Shown: positions 24,118 through 37,305 of the stretch, piece by piece
Numbering within the stretch: position 1 is the stretch's first letter
Layout: every line of letters starts with the position of its first letter
Source: Agapanthus africanus
Lineage: Eukaryota > Streptophyta > Magnoliopsida > Asparagales > Amaryllidaceae
Assembly (NCBI GenBank): GCA_030015575.1
Contig: CM057338.1
Span: forward strand, 775,571,864-775,635,863
Length of the DNA: 64,000 nucleotides
Direction of reading: 5' to 3'
Notes under the pieces: generated by a model
What the model was told of the DNA's origin: nothing
Databases searched by the model: none
Seen by the model: only the letters and a program-made list of their open reading frames with translations
Program-made: the position numbers and the translations under genes

Positions 24118-26907
24118 CTATCACGCTTTAATCAAGATAATAATATGGATGTATTGACCGAACCCGCTTGTTATACTGAGCTGGGGAACGTTGGTCCCGC
24201 TCCAACTTATAATTGTTATAAGACAGAGCAGGAAATAGGGGAATACCAGAATTCCTATGCTGCCCAAACGAAGAAAGTGCATATGATGCATCTCCTTCGG
24301 GTGTGTTCATTACAAAGAACTGTTTCTCAGCATCCTCTGCATCCTCGGTATTTGATACCGGATCAGGATCCCAGATATGTAATCTGTTACATAGGGCTAC
24401 AGAAAGGTAGAAAACTGAGAACGGGTGATAAGTTTCATGAGACAGAAAATGGGGCAAGTGTTGCAGCCAAGTCTGTTGGTCACTGTCACCCTGTATTACC
24501 AAAATACATTGTTTCTGAACGAATGTTATTAGATACCGAACCTGATATACAAAATCAGATCAGTCTCTTTATTAGTAAAGAAATGATAAAATTTTGTATT
24601 GATGGATAATGTTTTGAACATTTCCTATATCAAAAGTTGATCGGTTCAGGCACGTTATCTAAAAGCATTGATGTTCTAAATCAAACTACAGTTCCTAGTA
24701 TACAGAACACATACAAGAGGAAGAGTTCAGAAATGAACGAATCCTTCTTGAGGCATTGTAGACTAGGTCATATCAATGCGACCCGACTAGCTGAAGTTAC
24801 ATTTTAGATGCATATTTAAATTAGTTTGAATTTGCATCTTGTGAAACTTGCCAGTCATGTCACAAAATTAAGATGACCATAGCTCTGTTTATTGGAAACA
24901 GAGAAAGAGTTAGTAAACTCTTGGGACTGATACATGATGATGTATGTAAGGTCTCCTGTCTACACATGCCAGGACCGGTTCTTTGTACTTCATCACGTTC
25001 TCTGATGATCTCTCAAGATTCAGACATATGTTCCTGTTGAAACATAGGCCCGAAGCTTTTGAGATATTCACAGAATATAAGTTAGAAGTAGAGAACCAAT
25101 AACCGGGTATAAGTATTATGTCCTATGATGAGATCAGGGAGGAGAATACTTGTGCATGGAATTCCTGGACTATTCTAAAGGAGAATGAGATTCTCTCTCA
25201 GCATTACTCCTCCGTATACACCATAGCACGATGGTATATCGGGGCGGAGCAATCACACCCTATATGATATGGTGCGCTCTATGATGAGTACTACTGAGTT
25301 TCCTATTTCCTTTTAGGGAGTTATGCACTTATGAAGTTGCATACCTATTGAATAGGGTCCGATTCAAATCAGTGCCTACCACTCCATATAAGATATGGTA
25401 TGGGAAGAGCCTATCTCTTAATTAAGTTAAGATTTGGGATTGTCCGGCCTATGTCAAAAGCAAAATCCGGACAAGATCGAGGCAAGGTCAGTTTTGTACA
25501 ACTGGAAAGGTTCCAGCTATACAAAACTGCAGCTGATGATTTGACAGAACCAAAGGATTCAATAGTTCCCGACGAATCTCAGCCTCTCCGCCGATCTGGT
25601 AAGGTTTCTCATCCGCTTGAGAGATACTTCGGTTTCTCGATGACAGTGGGAGCGAGGATTGCATCATGAGATGATGACCCAACTAGATTCGAGCAGGTCA
25701 TCGAGAGTAGGGACTCTGTAAGAATGGATGGATGCTTAGCGATCTGAGATGAAATCCATGTACACCAACAAAGTATGGACTTTGGTTGCTATATCTGAAG
25801 GGTTAAATCCCCATCAAGAGCAAGTATATCTTGAGAAGATTACTTGGTGTAGATGGAAATGTTGAGACTTTCAAAGCTAGACTTGTTAAAGTTTTTCGTC
25901 ATCGACCAGGCGTGGATAATGATGATACCTTTTCCAGTGCCTATGCTTAAGTCCATCCGGATCCTACTTGCCACGGCTACATACCATGACTACGATATCT
26001 GGCGGTTGGGTGCCATGACTACTTTTCTAAATAATGATTTAGAAGAGAATGTCTATAAGTACACAGCCAGAGGGCTTCGTAAACAGTGGGAGCAGCGGAA
26101 ACATGTGCAAGTTGCTTTACAGGATAAAGCAGGCATCGCAGAGTTGGAACATCTGTTATGATGTGGTAGTCAAAGAGTTTGACTTCATCAAAATGGTAGA
26201 TGAACCTTGTATATCTAAAAAGGTAGTAGAGAGTAAGGTGGTCATCCTCGTATTGTACGTGGACAACATACTCTTGATAAGAAAAGAGTTTCCTATGCTA
26301 CGCACGGTCAATTCCGCTTATCACATGGATTCTCCATATAGGATAAAGATGATACCTCTTAAATCCTGGAATTTGGGTCTATGAGATAGATCTAAATGGA
26401 TGTTAGGATTCTCACTTGCTATAGTAAGATAGTATCAATCGATCCTGGGGAGAATCACGGGAAGTGTTCCAGGGTGATAAGGACGACCGAATGTCAGTCA
26501 GCGGCATTGTCTTCACCCTCAGTGGAGGGACGGTATGTTGGAAGAGTTCCAAGCTAGATACCGTGGCAAACTAGACGATAAAGGCTGGTAACATCGCTAT
26601 TAAAGATACTACCAAAGAGGCAGTTTGGGTATATATTGGTTCATGAGATGAACTAGGTTCCTACCATTGTATGACAATGGAAGTGTGGCTTCGGCCCAAG
26701 AACCCTGGTCCCATCAGTGACCCAGACATATTCTGAGGCAGCATCACCTGATCATGGAGATAGTTGATCTCTAGGGTGATCGAGGTTGGGGGAGTAGACT
26801 TAGAGGACAACACGGCGGATCCACTCACAAAAGCTTTTTCCCAGAGAGAGACTTATATGGGATGGTTGAGTATGTGATACTGCAACCACTGCTACAGATG
26901 GCCCTAG
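24118..26907 (+). pseudogene. pol: A3 pol pseudogene
   Basis: The copia order from protease to RNase H is recognisable only in pieces spread over all three frames. Traceable parts include the protease neighbourhood (about 24330-24400), HHCC (LRHCRLGHINAT; CQSCHK), RT (LYVDNILL in place of YVDDILL, so one catalytic aspartate is replaced by asparagine), RNase H and the final TAG at 26905. It shares with A2 the three large deletions near 25496, 26410 and 26465. It cannot make an active enzyme, although its LTRs are close to identical. Confidence 0.85.
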
Positions 26908-26910
26908 TGC

Positions 26911-26921
26911 AAGTGGGAGAT
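26911..26921 (+). other. A3 polypurine tract
   Basis: AAGTGGGAGAT immediately before the 3' LTR. Confidence 0.85.
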
Positions 26922-29124
26922 TGTTAGTTATATGTATGCCCTAGAGGCCATTACTGTACATTGGATGTATATTGTAGTGGATGCTGGGTCATATATAGGT
27001 AGGACTTTCTTGCTCGACATGATAGTACGCTATCTGGTTGCTCTTTATCTTAACATGTATACTTTCTGTCTCTCTGTTACATGTTGATAAAGCCCTTAGG
27101 ATGTGTACTCGACTTCCAGGACTATGATGCAGATCATACTAGTGGGGCTTGGGTAGTCCATGAGTACATCCTTCAATGTTCCTAGTCGTGGGAATATTGA
27201 GACGGGACATCGATATTCCAGAGTAGACTAGCGTATATCTTCTCGACCCATGTGATGGGCGATGGATGATCCCATATCCATTGGTGTTTGACATCAGAGA
27301 TGGTATGCGGGTGCTCAGTGGAGACTGGGTACACTGAACGGACTCGCTGAGAACTCCCAGATGGTATTATACCTCACGTCAGATGGCAGTTCTCTGGTGA
27401 CACTGGTACAGCTTAGTCTGTTGACCCGAGATCTTCATAGAGTCTTGTGTGTCTCCCACTGTGCTTTGATTTCCACCCTACCACGGCTCTACTGAGTCAT
27501 GTAAACAGGTGGTTTTTGGGTACAGTCCCGATTCACATGGAGGCAATGAGCGATAGGAGGGGATTCGTCTCTCCCGGTATTGGGGGTTGATGTTGCGCTA
27601 TGCTCGACTGGCCATAACTGGAAATCCCTGGCCATGGTTGCAGTGATTTACTGGTAAGTGTTATCAGTAGTTTCACACATTGTTATGGACCTCACGTCGG
27701 CATGACTTATCGAGCTATTGGGGTCTAACGTTTACCACCCCTAGGCGAGATATGCGACATATCAGATGAACAGACCGGACTGTACGGTAAGTGTTACTGG
27801 TTGGATTCACAGGAGTGTGAGCGGGCTTGCTCGTCGATCTTCTGATCGCTCAATACCCGGGTGGCCGTTACGTTTAGCAGACCGCTTACGGCTTGTGGGT
27901 GTTTGATATGATCATCACCTGCTGCCGGCGTATTGACGAGTCTTTAGAGTCCTACACAGAGGTTTCCTGGCTCAAGCGAAACGAAATAGGAGCGCATATG
28001 AGATATGTGCGGGACCGAGAATAATGCGTGTATGTGATACCGTATTCTATTCTCGCGATGAATGTATCGATTGGTTGTATGCGATATAACCTAGTTATCG
28101 AATCGAGGATTGATTCGATAAGCCGATACATTGGATATTAGTCGGTCATATGCGATATGACCGGATCGTTAAATCAAGTGTTGATTTAATGATTTAATGT
28201 ATAATTATATATTTGATATATTACTTTGCATTAACTAATATTTGTTCACTTTAAAATGGATTTTCTCACTTGAAATTCACAAGTTGTATATATGATATAC
28301 TTTTGTGCACTTGTTTGTATCATGTTTGATGATACATGCAAACTTGGGTTTGTGTAAGATTTAAACCTTGGTTAAGTAAATTGTTAGGGTTTTTATTTAT
28401 TTATTTATTCATTTATTTATTTCTTTGGCATAAAAGAGAAATGGTGGCTTGCTTTGTTTTGTAGTTGAAGCTTCATGAAGCTTTGAAAAAGTCTACCATT
28501 TTTGTTTCATGCTAAACCTAACCATTCAACTAACCTTAGTTAATTCTCTACACTAAACCATGGTTGAAAATACGATAAGTATCATTTTATTTTCTATTTT
28601 TAAAAGACTTATCATATTCTTTTCTTCTTCTTCTCCTTCTTCAAGATGAAGAAAAGCTTGCTACCATCAATGGTGAAATGAGAAAAAGAGTGAGAAATCC
28701 AATTCTAAAGTGAACCCACTTCCTATTTCTTCCTCCTCTACCACTTGCCAAGTAGTATAGGGTGTTTTCTTCACAAGTTTCATGACTTGGTGAAGTTGGA
28801 GCTTGATCTTGAGTTGCCTCGACGTAGATCATCTTCGGCATCGAAGTCGACGACCTAGCCCGATCATTTCTTCGACGATACCATCGCTAGAGTCCGGGAT
28901 CTGATGATCGCAGCGGAGGGACATCAACTCGGAGCTATGGAGGTAGAGCACCGGATCTACAAAGGTTGTAGTCACTTTTCTTTAGCAATAAAGTTGTTTA
29001 TTCGCTTTCATCGCTTATCCTCTAGTTAACGATCCGTATTAGGGTTTGTAGGCACATGAAAAAATTTGAATTGGGCATGTATTATCTGTTGTGAGACCTC
29101 ATTAGTGTGCTTAGGAACCCTACA
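26922..29124 (+). mobile_element. A3 3' LTR
   Basis: TGTTAGTTATATG to CCCTACA, 2203 bp. The extra length relative to the 5' LTR comes partly from an expanded TTTA tract near 28400. The next base (29125) is the first base of the A4 LTR, with nothing between. Confidence 0.9.
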
Positions 29125-31311
29125 TGTTTGTTATGTGTATGCCCTAGAGGCCATTGTTGTACATATGATGTATATTATAATGGATGCTTGGATATATATA
29201 GAGAGGACTTTCTTGCTCGTCATGATAGTATCCTATTTGGTTTCACTTTATCTTAACATTTTGACTTATATTAGTTTACTGTCTTACTCTCACATGTTGA
29301 TAAAGCCCTTAGGATATGTACTCGACCACTGGGACTATGATGAGATCATACTAGTGGGGCCAGGGTAGTCAATGAGTACATCCTATAACTGTTCCTAGTC
29401 GAGGGTGTATCGAGACAGGGCATCGATACACCAGAGTAGACTAGCGTATACGCATCTTGACCCATATGATGGGTGATGGATGATCCCATATCCGTCGGTG
29501 TTTGACATTAAGAATGGTGTGCGGGTGCTCAGTGGAGACTGGATACACTGGACGGACTCGCCGGGAACTCCCAGATGGTATTATACCTCACGTCAGATGG
29601 CAGTTCTCCGGTGACACTGGTACAGGTTAGTCTGTAGACCCGAGATCGTCATAGAGTCTTGTGTGATTCCCACTGTGCTTTGATTTCCACCTTACCACGT
29701 CCAAGAGGGCGTGCAAAACGGTGGCTTTTGGGTACAGTCCCGAATCACATGGAGGCAATGAGCGATAGGAGGGGATTCGAATCTCCCGGTATAGGGAGTT
29801 GATGTTGTGTTGTGTTCGATTGGCTATAACTGGAAGTCCTGGGCTAGGGCTGATATAGAGATTTACTGGTAAGTGTTACCAGTAGTTTCTCGACCTGTTA
29901 TGAGCCTCACATCGACACGGCTTATCGGTTACTGGGGTCTGACGTATACCACCCCTAGACTAGATATGCAACATATCAGACGAAGAGAACGGACTATACG
30001 AGAGTGTTACTGATTGGATTCACAGGAGAATGTACAGGCTTTCTTGTTGATCTTTTGATCGCTCAATACCTGGGTGGCTGTTACGTTTAGCTGACAGCTT
30101 GCAGCTTGTGGGTGTTTGATATGATCATCACCTGCTACCGGTGTATTGACGATTCTTTAGAGTCTTACACAGAGGTTTCTTGACTCAGGCAAAACGGAGT
30201 AGGAGCACATATGTGATATGTGCGGGACTGAGAATAATACGATATGAGATACCGTATTCTATTCTCGCGATATTTGATATAGCCGGATCATCGGATCAAG
30301 TGTTGATTCGATGAATCGGTACATGATATATTAGTCGGTTATATGCGATATAGCCGGATTTTCGGATCAAGTGTTGATTCGATAATTTAATGTATAATTA
30401 TATATGTGATATATTACATTACATTATCTAATATTGGCTCGCTTTATTGATTCATTTTCTCACCGGATAATACATTGATATATATCGATATATGTTAATT
30501 GTATTATTTTCTTTTGTTACAAAAATGTATTATATATGTGATATATAATATTGTAACTAGTTATGTTTACAAATGCAACATGATTAGTGGAGATTAAATA
30601 TGGTTAGGATTTGATTTGGGTTAACCTCTTCTTGAAGCTTCTAGAAGCTTTTGTTTTGTTTCTTGCAAAGATATTATGTGTTGATATTTTGAAGATATTA
30701 TTTAACCCAACCCAAACCCTTAACCCTAGTAAACTCTCTACATGAGTTAATGATTCATATGATTAACTCAAGGTTCATTTGTGAGCATAGTAATTTTTCA
30801 TTGTTCATCACAAAAGACTTCACCTTCTTCTTCCTCCTTGATAGCTTTCTAGCTTATGATTTTGTGATGAATGAGTGTGAGAATTTGATAATAAAAGAGA
30901 GCATAAATCATACTTCATCATCCTCATCTAATCTAGCCAATTAGATTAGGGTGTTCACTTCATTAATACTTGATTAGTGAGTGAGAGCTTGAGTTAAAGA
31001 AACTTCAAGGTAGATCATTTTCGAGAAGGAAGATTTCAAGTAAGCATGGATCATTCGGGTTGTGGAGCTTCTCTTGAGTCCGGGAGATCATGGATCGCTG
31101 CAAAGGGACTACTACTCGGAGCTTATGAAGTGAAGGAGCGGACTACAAAGGTTGTAATCCCTCTCTCTTAGTTGTAAAGATGTTTACTTGCATGTTTAAC
31201 CCTAATTATCTAGCAAAGATCCTCGCTTTGGGTTGTTCGGCACGTCTAAATTTTAAATCGGGCATGGTTGATGCCTTATAGACCCTTGTGACAGTGCCTA
31301 GTAACCCTACA
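29125..31311 (+). mobile_element. A4 5' LTR
   Basis: It starts TGTTTGTTATGTGTATGCCC and ends AACCCTACA, 2187 bp. It closely matches 45819-47618, the main part of the A4 3' LTR. If TGTTT is a target duplication of A3, the first five bases of this LTR also survive at 18774-18778. Confidence 0.85.
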
Positions 31312-31312
31312 G

Positions 31313-31325
31313 TGGTATCAGAGAC
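31313..31325 (+). other. A4 primer-binding site (tRNA-Met initiator)
   Basis: TGGTATCAGAGAC has one change from the TGGTATCAGAGCC of the other copies. Confidence 0.8.
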
Positions 31326-33965
31326 AAGCTAGAGCATTAGGCGACGTGTATACGAAGTTAAAAGTCCGATCAATCCCCGGAACGTCAATTTTTGACCCCT
31401 CTCTGGAAATTTTTTAAAAATATGATTTTTTCCGTATTAAAAATACTCAGAAAATTCAACAGGCAATTCTAAGGATAACTATAAAATACGAACACATAAT
31501 ACCTTAAAGTCGCCGCGGAACCGCAGCAGGAGCATGCTTCCCGAGGCGGTTCCGCGGCCGAACTTTGGTGTTATGGGCTCGTATTCAAAGGGTTAATCCG
31601 TAGGTATTAGTATATACTTCTGGGAATTTTTAATATTACTCAAGTGTTGAGTTTTCTGGAGATCCTTTGTATTCGTTGATTCGATTGGAAAGTTTAATTT
31701 CGTTTAGTTTTTGGATAATTTAGAACGTGTTAAAATGTTCGAAAGGATATCAATAACTCACTTTTTCCCGACGCCAAAAACTTTCAAGTGTTGAATTTTT
31801 CATGAGTTTAAAACTTTCGGAAAAACTTGCAAGCATATCTGTGGACCCTCTAGAAGAACGTAACCTTAACTCGATTATGTGACCGTCAAAACTGTCACTG
31901 AACCCTAGGGTTTGTGGTAGTTTAGCGTTGCCACATGTGAGGCGTTGGTTTGACCCTTCTACGGCTGGTTCATTGGGGCTGTGTCATGCTCTGGGTTTTT
32001 TGAACTCCGCTCAAGTGTTGAGCTATTTGGGAATTCTTGGGTGTTTGATTATTCAATCGGATAGTTTAACTTTGTCTATTTATCTGGAATGTGATACAAT
32101 ATGTGGAATTCATATAATTAGGTATGAAATGTGAAGTACGTGATATTTCGGATTTATGATGTCTAAAATGATTGTGGATTCCAAATGTTGTAGTTTTACA
32201 CTTTTTTTTGTGACCGTAAGTAGTATGTGGTGTATCGCCGGCTTCGTTGCTATACATCAACGACAATCGGGATACGCATACTTGCTTACGTTGATGATAT
32301 GAGATATTATGTGTTGCTGTGATGTGTTGTATTGGATCGTCGTGTTCTGAATAACCGGGGGTTTTATGTGAGATGAGGGTTTTTATTTTCATTCATGTAA
32401 AATTCATTTGTATGTAATATTCTTTTATTGGGGCACTTCCGGGTTGAGGTTGTTGTCACCATTGTATATTATTTACTTTTCCGCATTAGGTAGACCCAAG
32501 GAGGGGAGCACAAGTAACCAGGTTCTGGGGTCCAGTGGGAGGCCATCTCGAGGAGTCGAGACCGGGTCTCCTAACCCTGGAATTGGCAGTGTTACTTGCC
32601 GCTCTCGTAGGGGTCTAGCAATGTGGGTTTGGCTATTCATCGCGACCGTGGAATCCGTGTTTTATACAGGCTCGAAATAAAACACGGAAGTCCTAGTATA
32701 TCCAATATTTCATATGTTATCTTCTGCTGCAATGTTCTGTGATGAGATCATATTACTGCTTGAGACGAATGCTTATACTATATATATATATGTTGATATA
32801 TAAATATTACTGCTTTCGTTTCTTCTGTGATGCTTAGGAAGCATTAATTGATAGGATTTTATTAATGAGATTAATAAAAGAAAAGAAACCTAAAAGTTGT
32901 TGTAGAATCAAAACTTTATAAAAAGGGTAGCTACAGTTTTGCTTTGCATAGCGGTATATATGATATACCCTGCACCTTATTCGATGAGGAAAGTGCCGAG
33001 ATCCCTTCACCGGGAGTGACCTCTTTAGCCAAACTGGCAGATGCTACAAACTCGCGGTTTAGTTTTTGACAGCTTACATAGTTCTTGCTTTGCACAGCGG
33101 TGTATATGATATACCCTGCACCATATTCGATGGGGAAAGAGCCGAGATCCCTTCACCGGGAGTGACCTCTTTAGCGAAACTAGAAAAGCCTAAAAAACAC
33201 TCCTTTTCAAAATCACTTGTTTCTACAACGATATCAGGTTCATTACGCAATAGGTTTTCTGAAAAACCTGTCGTAGCCCTCCGTCATTTCAGATAAATCC
33301 TACTTAGTATTCGTGCTGCGTTTGTTGACCTTGTCAAGGCACAGTGTACGGTAGCTAATTAGTGTTTATCTGCTAAAACATGAGATGTGATTGGATTAGG
33401 ATATTCGTACGGCCTTGTTGACCTTGTCAAGGGTCATGCGGGTGGGTTTAATTCAATCGGGAAATGACGGGTTGAACTTGACTTGCGATTTATGGTTTGT
33501 TGACCTTGTCAAGGTCATTGATCGCTAGGGGCAGAATATTATCGGGAATTTCAAGTGTTGAAATTTGCAATGAGATTGCATACCTCCTATGAGATAGTTG
33601 GATCCCGATACCAAGTGAAAGTAAGAGTTACTCCTGGGAGAATTTTACACAAGACAATTAGCCGATCAAGTAGGTGTCTAGAAAAGTGTTAACGGGGTTA
33701 TGCCTCTGGGAAAACGAGGTTTATTTTAATTAGGTTAGTGCGAAAGCACGGGGAACCTCCCTCAAGTACCAGCACTGATCTGGCTGAAAGATTGACGAAA
33801 TTGTAGGGTGTAATTAATCCCGGCTAATCTTACCTTTTAGGGTTTGAAGGAAGATTTGATAAAAACAGTGGGAGACATCCTGATTAGATAAGATAATAAC
33901 CAATCTAATCTTGCAAGAGCATATGCTAAAGTGTTTTCTTCTCTCTCTCTCTCCAAGTAGCGACC
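31326..33965 (+). other. A4 non-coding leader
   Basis: The first hairpin block has a perfect 13-bp stem (31512-31524 with 31546-31558) built on CCGCGGAACCGC. The second has arms AAACT/AGTTT (31889-31893 with 31919-31923) around the palindrome AACCCTAGGGTT, with a basal ATGTG/CACAT stem. The agacccaagg module is near 32490-32690 and the repeat units are at 32940-33020 and 33085-33180. Three short near-palindromes TTGACCTTGTCAAGG lie near 33325, 33417 and 33499. A GTGC-GAAA-GCAC hairpin is at 33738-33749. A TCTCTCTC tract and CCAAG precede the ATG at 33966. Confidence 0.7.
32940..33180 (+). repeat. Tandem leader repeat in A4, two units
   Basis: Stem A of unit 1 is the perfect GGTATAT/ATATACC around ATG (32953-32959 with 32963-32969). 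Stem A of unit 2 is GGTGTAT/ATATACC with one G-T pair (33099-33105 with 33109-33115). Stem B is CCTTATTCGATGAGG at 32975-32989 and a weaker version at 33121-33135. Confidence 0.8.
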
Positions 33966-36900
33966 ATGTCAGGCCTTAGTCAAGATAATAATATGGATGT
34001 ATTGTCTGAACCTGCTAATTATACTGAGCAGGGGATCGTTGGTCCCGTTCTTTCTTATAAGAGTTATAAGGCTGAGCAGGAAACAGGAGAATATCTGGAT
34101 TCTCATGCCGCCCAAACAAATAACATGCATGCTGATGCATCTTCTTCGGGTGTGTTAGTTATTGAGAACTGTTTCTCAGTTCACCCTACATCCTGGGTAT
34201 TAGATACCGGATCGGGATCCTACATATGTAAATTGTTACGTTGGCTACATAAAGGTAGAGAACTGGGAATGGGTGATCATTCCGTACAAGTAGGGAATGG
34301 TGCAAATATTGCAGCCAAAGAAGTTGGCGAATATCACCTTGTATTACCAAGTAGTAATACATTGATTCTGAACGAGTGCTATTATATACCGAACATGATG
34401 TGCAACATTATATCAGTTTCTTTATTAAGTAAAGAAGGATATAATTTTGTAGTATAGGATAATGTTATGAACTTATTCCTGAATCAAAAGTTGATTGGAT
34501 CAGGCTCGTTACATAATGGCATATACGTTCTCAATCAAGATACAGTCCTTAATATACAAAACACACACAAGAGGAAGAGTTCAGAAATGAACGAATCCTT
34601 CTTATGGCATTGTAGACTTGGTCATATCAATGCGACACGGCTAGCTAAGTTACATAAGGATGGATATTTGAATCCGTTCGAATTATCATCTTATGATACT
34701 TGCCATTCATGTCTCAAAGGCAAAATGACCAAAACTCCGTTTAGTGGACACGGAGCAAGAGTTGAGGAACTCTTAGGACTGGTACATAGTGATGTATACG
34801 GTCCCATGTCTACACATGCCAGGAATGGTTCTTCCTACTTCATTACATTCACTGACGATCTCTCAAGATACGGACATGTGTTCTTGATGAAACACAAGTC
34901 TGAAGCTTTTGAGAAATTCAGAGAATATAAGCACGAAGTAGAGAACCAAACGGGCAAAAGTATTAAGATCCTTCGATCTGATCGAGGAGAAGAATACTTG
35001 AGCAATGAGTTTCTGGACTATCTAAAAGAGAATGGGATTCTCTCTCAGCTTACTCCTCCTTATACACCACAGCACAACGGTGTATCGGAACGGAGGAATC
35101 GCACCCTATTAGATATGGTGCGCTCTATGATGAGCAATGCTGAGTTACCTATTTCCTTCTGGGGTTATGCACTTAAGACAGCAGCATACCTATTGAATTA
35201 AGTTCCGTTTAAATCTGTATCTACCACACCATATGAGATATGGAGTGGGAAGAGACCGTATCTTAAACGAGTTAAGATATGGGGTTGCCCGGCCTATGTC
35301 AAAAGGCAAAATCTGGACAAACTCGAGGCACGATCAGTTCTTTACAAGTTTGTAGGATATCCAAGCAATTCGTATGGATATCCATTCTACCACAGTGAAT
35401 AACAAAAAGTGTTTGTTGCTCAACATGCCACCTTTTTAGAAAAGGAATTTCTTGCAAAAGAAATTAGTGGCGAAGAGGTAGAGCTGGAAGAGGTTCCAGC
35501 ACCACAAACTACAATCGATGATTTATTGGAACCATAGGATTCAGTAGTTTCCGACGAACCCCAGCATCTCCGCCGATCTAGTAGGGTTTCTCATCCACCT
35601 GAGAGATACTACGGTTTTCTCATTGATGGTGGGAGCGAGGATTGTATCATGGAAGATGATGACCCAACTAGCTTCGAGCAGGTCATCACGAGTGGAGACT
35701 CTGTGAAATGGCTGGATGCAATGTGATCTGAGATGGAATCCATGTACACCAACAAAGTATGGACTTTGGAAGTTGCTCCTGAATGGGTAAAACCCATTGG
35801 GAGCAAATGGATCTTTAAGAAGAAACTTGGTGTAGATGGAAAAGTTGCGACTTTCAAAGCTAGACTTGTTGCAAAGGGTTTTCGTCAACGACCAGGTGTG
35901 GATTATGACGAAACCTTTTCTCCAGTAGCTATGCTTAAGTCCATCCGGATCTTACTTGCCATTGCTGCATACCATGACTACGAAATTTATCAAATGGATG
36001 TTAAGACCGCCTTTCTAAACGGTGATTTAGAAGAGTGCGTGTACATGTCTCAGCCAGAGGGCTTCGTAGATAGTGGGAGCAGCGGAAAGGTGTGCAAACT
36101 TCTTAAATCCATCTATGGGTTAAAACAAGCATCGCGGAGTTGGAACATCTGCTTTGATGTTGTAGTCAAAGAGTTTGACTTCATCAAAAACATAGATGAA
36201 CCTTGTATCTATAAGAAGGTTGCAGAGAGTAAGGTTGTCTTTCTCGTATTGTACATCGATGACATACTCTTGATAGGAAATGATGTTCCTATGCTGTAAT
36301 CAGTCAAGCTCTTCTTATCACAAAGATTCTTAATGAAAGATCTAGGTGATGCCTCCTGCATACTGGGAATTATGATCTATAGAGATAGATCTAAACGGAT
36401 ACTGGGATTATCCCAATCCAGGTATATTGACACCATACTAAAGAGGTTTAGTATGGAAGAATCTAAGCGTGGTAACCAACCCACGATCTCTGGACCCACT
36501 CTCTCCAAAGAGATGTCTCCCAAGACTGATTTGGAGAGAGCTCGCATGCAAGGGATACCCTATGCTTCGGCAGTAGGCTCTATCATGTATGCGATACTAT
36601 GTACCAGACCCGATGTAGCATACTCACTAAGTTTAGTGAGTCGGTATCAAGCAGATCCTGGAGAGAGTCACTGGACAGCTGTGAAGAACATTCTCAAGTA
36701 CTTGCGAAGGACTAAAGAGATGTTCTTGGTGTATGCTAACGGAGAACTCCAAGTAGAGTCCTTTACCGATTCTAGCTTCCAGAGTGATAAGGACGACTCT
36801 TAGTCGCACTCGGGATTTGTCTTTACCCTCAATGGAGGGACGGTGTGTTGGAAGAGTTCCAAACAGGATACCATTGCAGACTCGACGATGGAGGCTGAAT

Positions 36901-37237
36901 ACATCGCTGCCAACGATGCTGCCAAAGAGGCTGTCTGGATAAAGAAGTTCATCACTAAACTTGGTGTGGTTCCGTCCATTGAGCATCCAATACCTTTGTA
37001 TTGCGATAACAATGGAGCTGTGGCTTTGGCCAAGGAACCCAGGTCCCATCAGAAGTCCAGATATATTCTGAGGCGGTATCACCTGATCAGGGAGATAGTT
37101 GATCGCCGGGAGATCGAGGTCAGGAGAGTTGATACGAAGATAACACTGCGGATCCACTCATGAAGGCCATTCCCCAGATACAGTTTGAGAGATTATTCGG
37201 GATGCTAGGTATGAGATACTACAACAGCTGGCCTTAG
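33966..37237 (+). pseudogene. pol: A4 pol pseudogene, best-preserved family A reading frame
   Basis: ATG 33966 (MSGLSQDNN) opens one frame that stays in phase for over 3.1 kb and is broken only by stops: TAG 34455, TAA 35199, TAA near 35400, TAG near 35535, TGA near 35724, TAA 36297 and TAG 36801. A one-base loss near 37140 then shifts the last stretch. Several stops look like C to T changes of CAG, CAA or CGA. Motifs in order are WVLDTGSGSYICK (protease), LWHCRLGH and CHSC, HSDVYGPM, SDRGEEY and GVSERRNRTL (integrase), YIDDILL (RT; YVDD in A1), and [10 protein letters not shown] and [17 protein letters not shown] (RNase H). No gag domain precedes the protease. The final TAG is at 37235. Confidence 0.9.
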
Positions 37238-37240
37238 TGC

Positions 37241-37251
37241 AAGTGGGAGAT
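37241..37251 (+). other. A4 polypurine tract
   Basis: AAGTGGGAGAT directly before TGTTAG at 37252. Confidence 0.85.
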
Positions 37252-37305
37252 TGTTAGTTATGTATATGCCCTAGAGGCCATTGTTGTACATATGATGTAT
37301 ATTAT
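37252..37305 (+). mobile_element. A4 3' LTR, first 54 bases
   Basis: TGTTAGTTATGTATATGCCC to TATATTAT, then broken by B1. ATTAT at 37301-37305 is the left target duplication. Confidence 0.9.
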
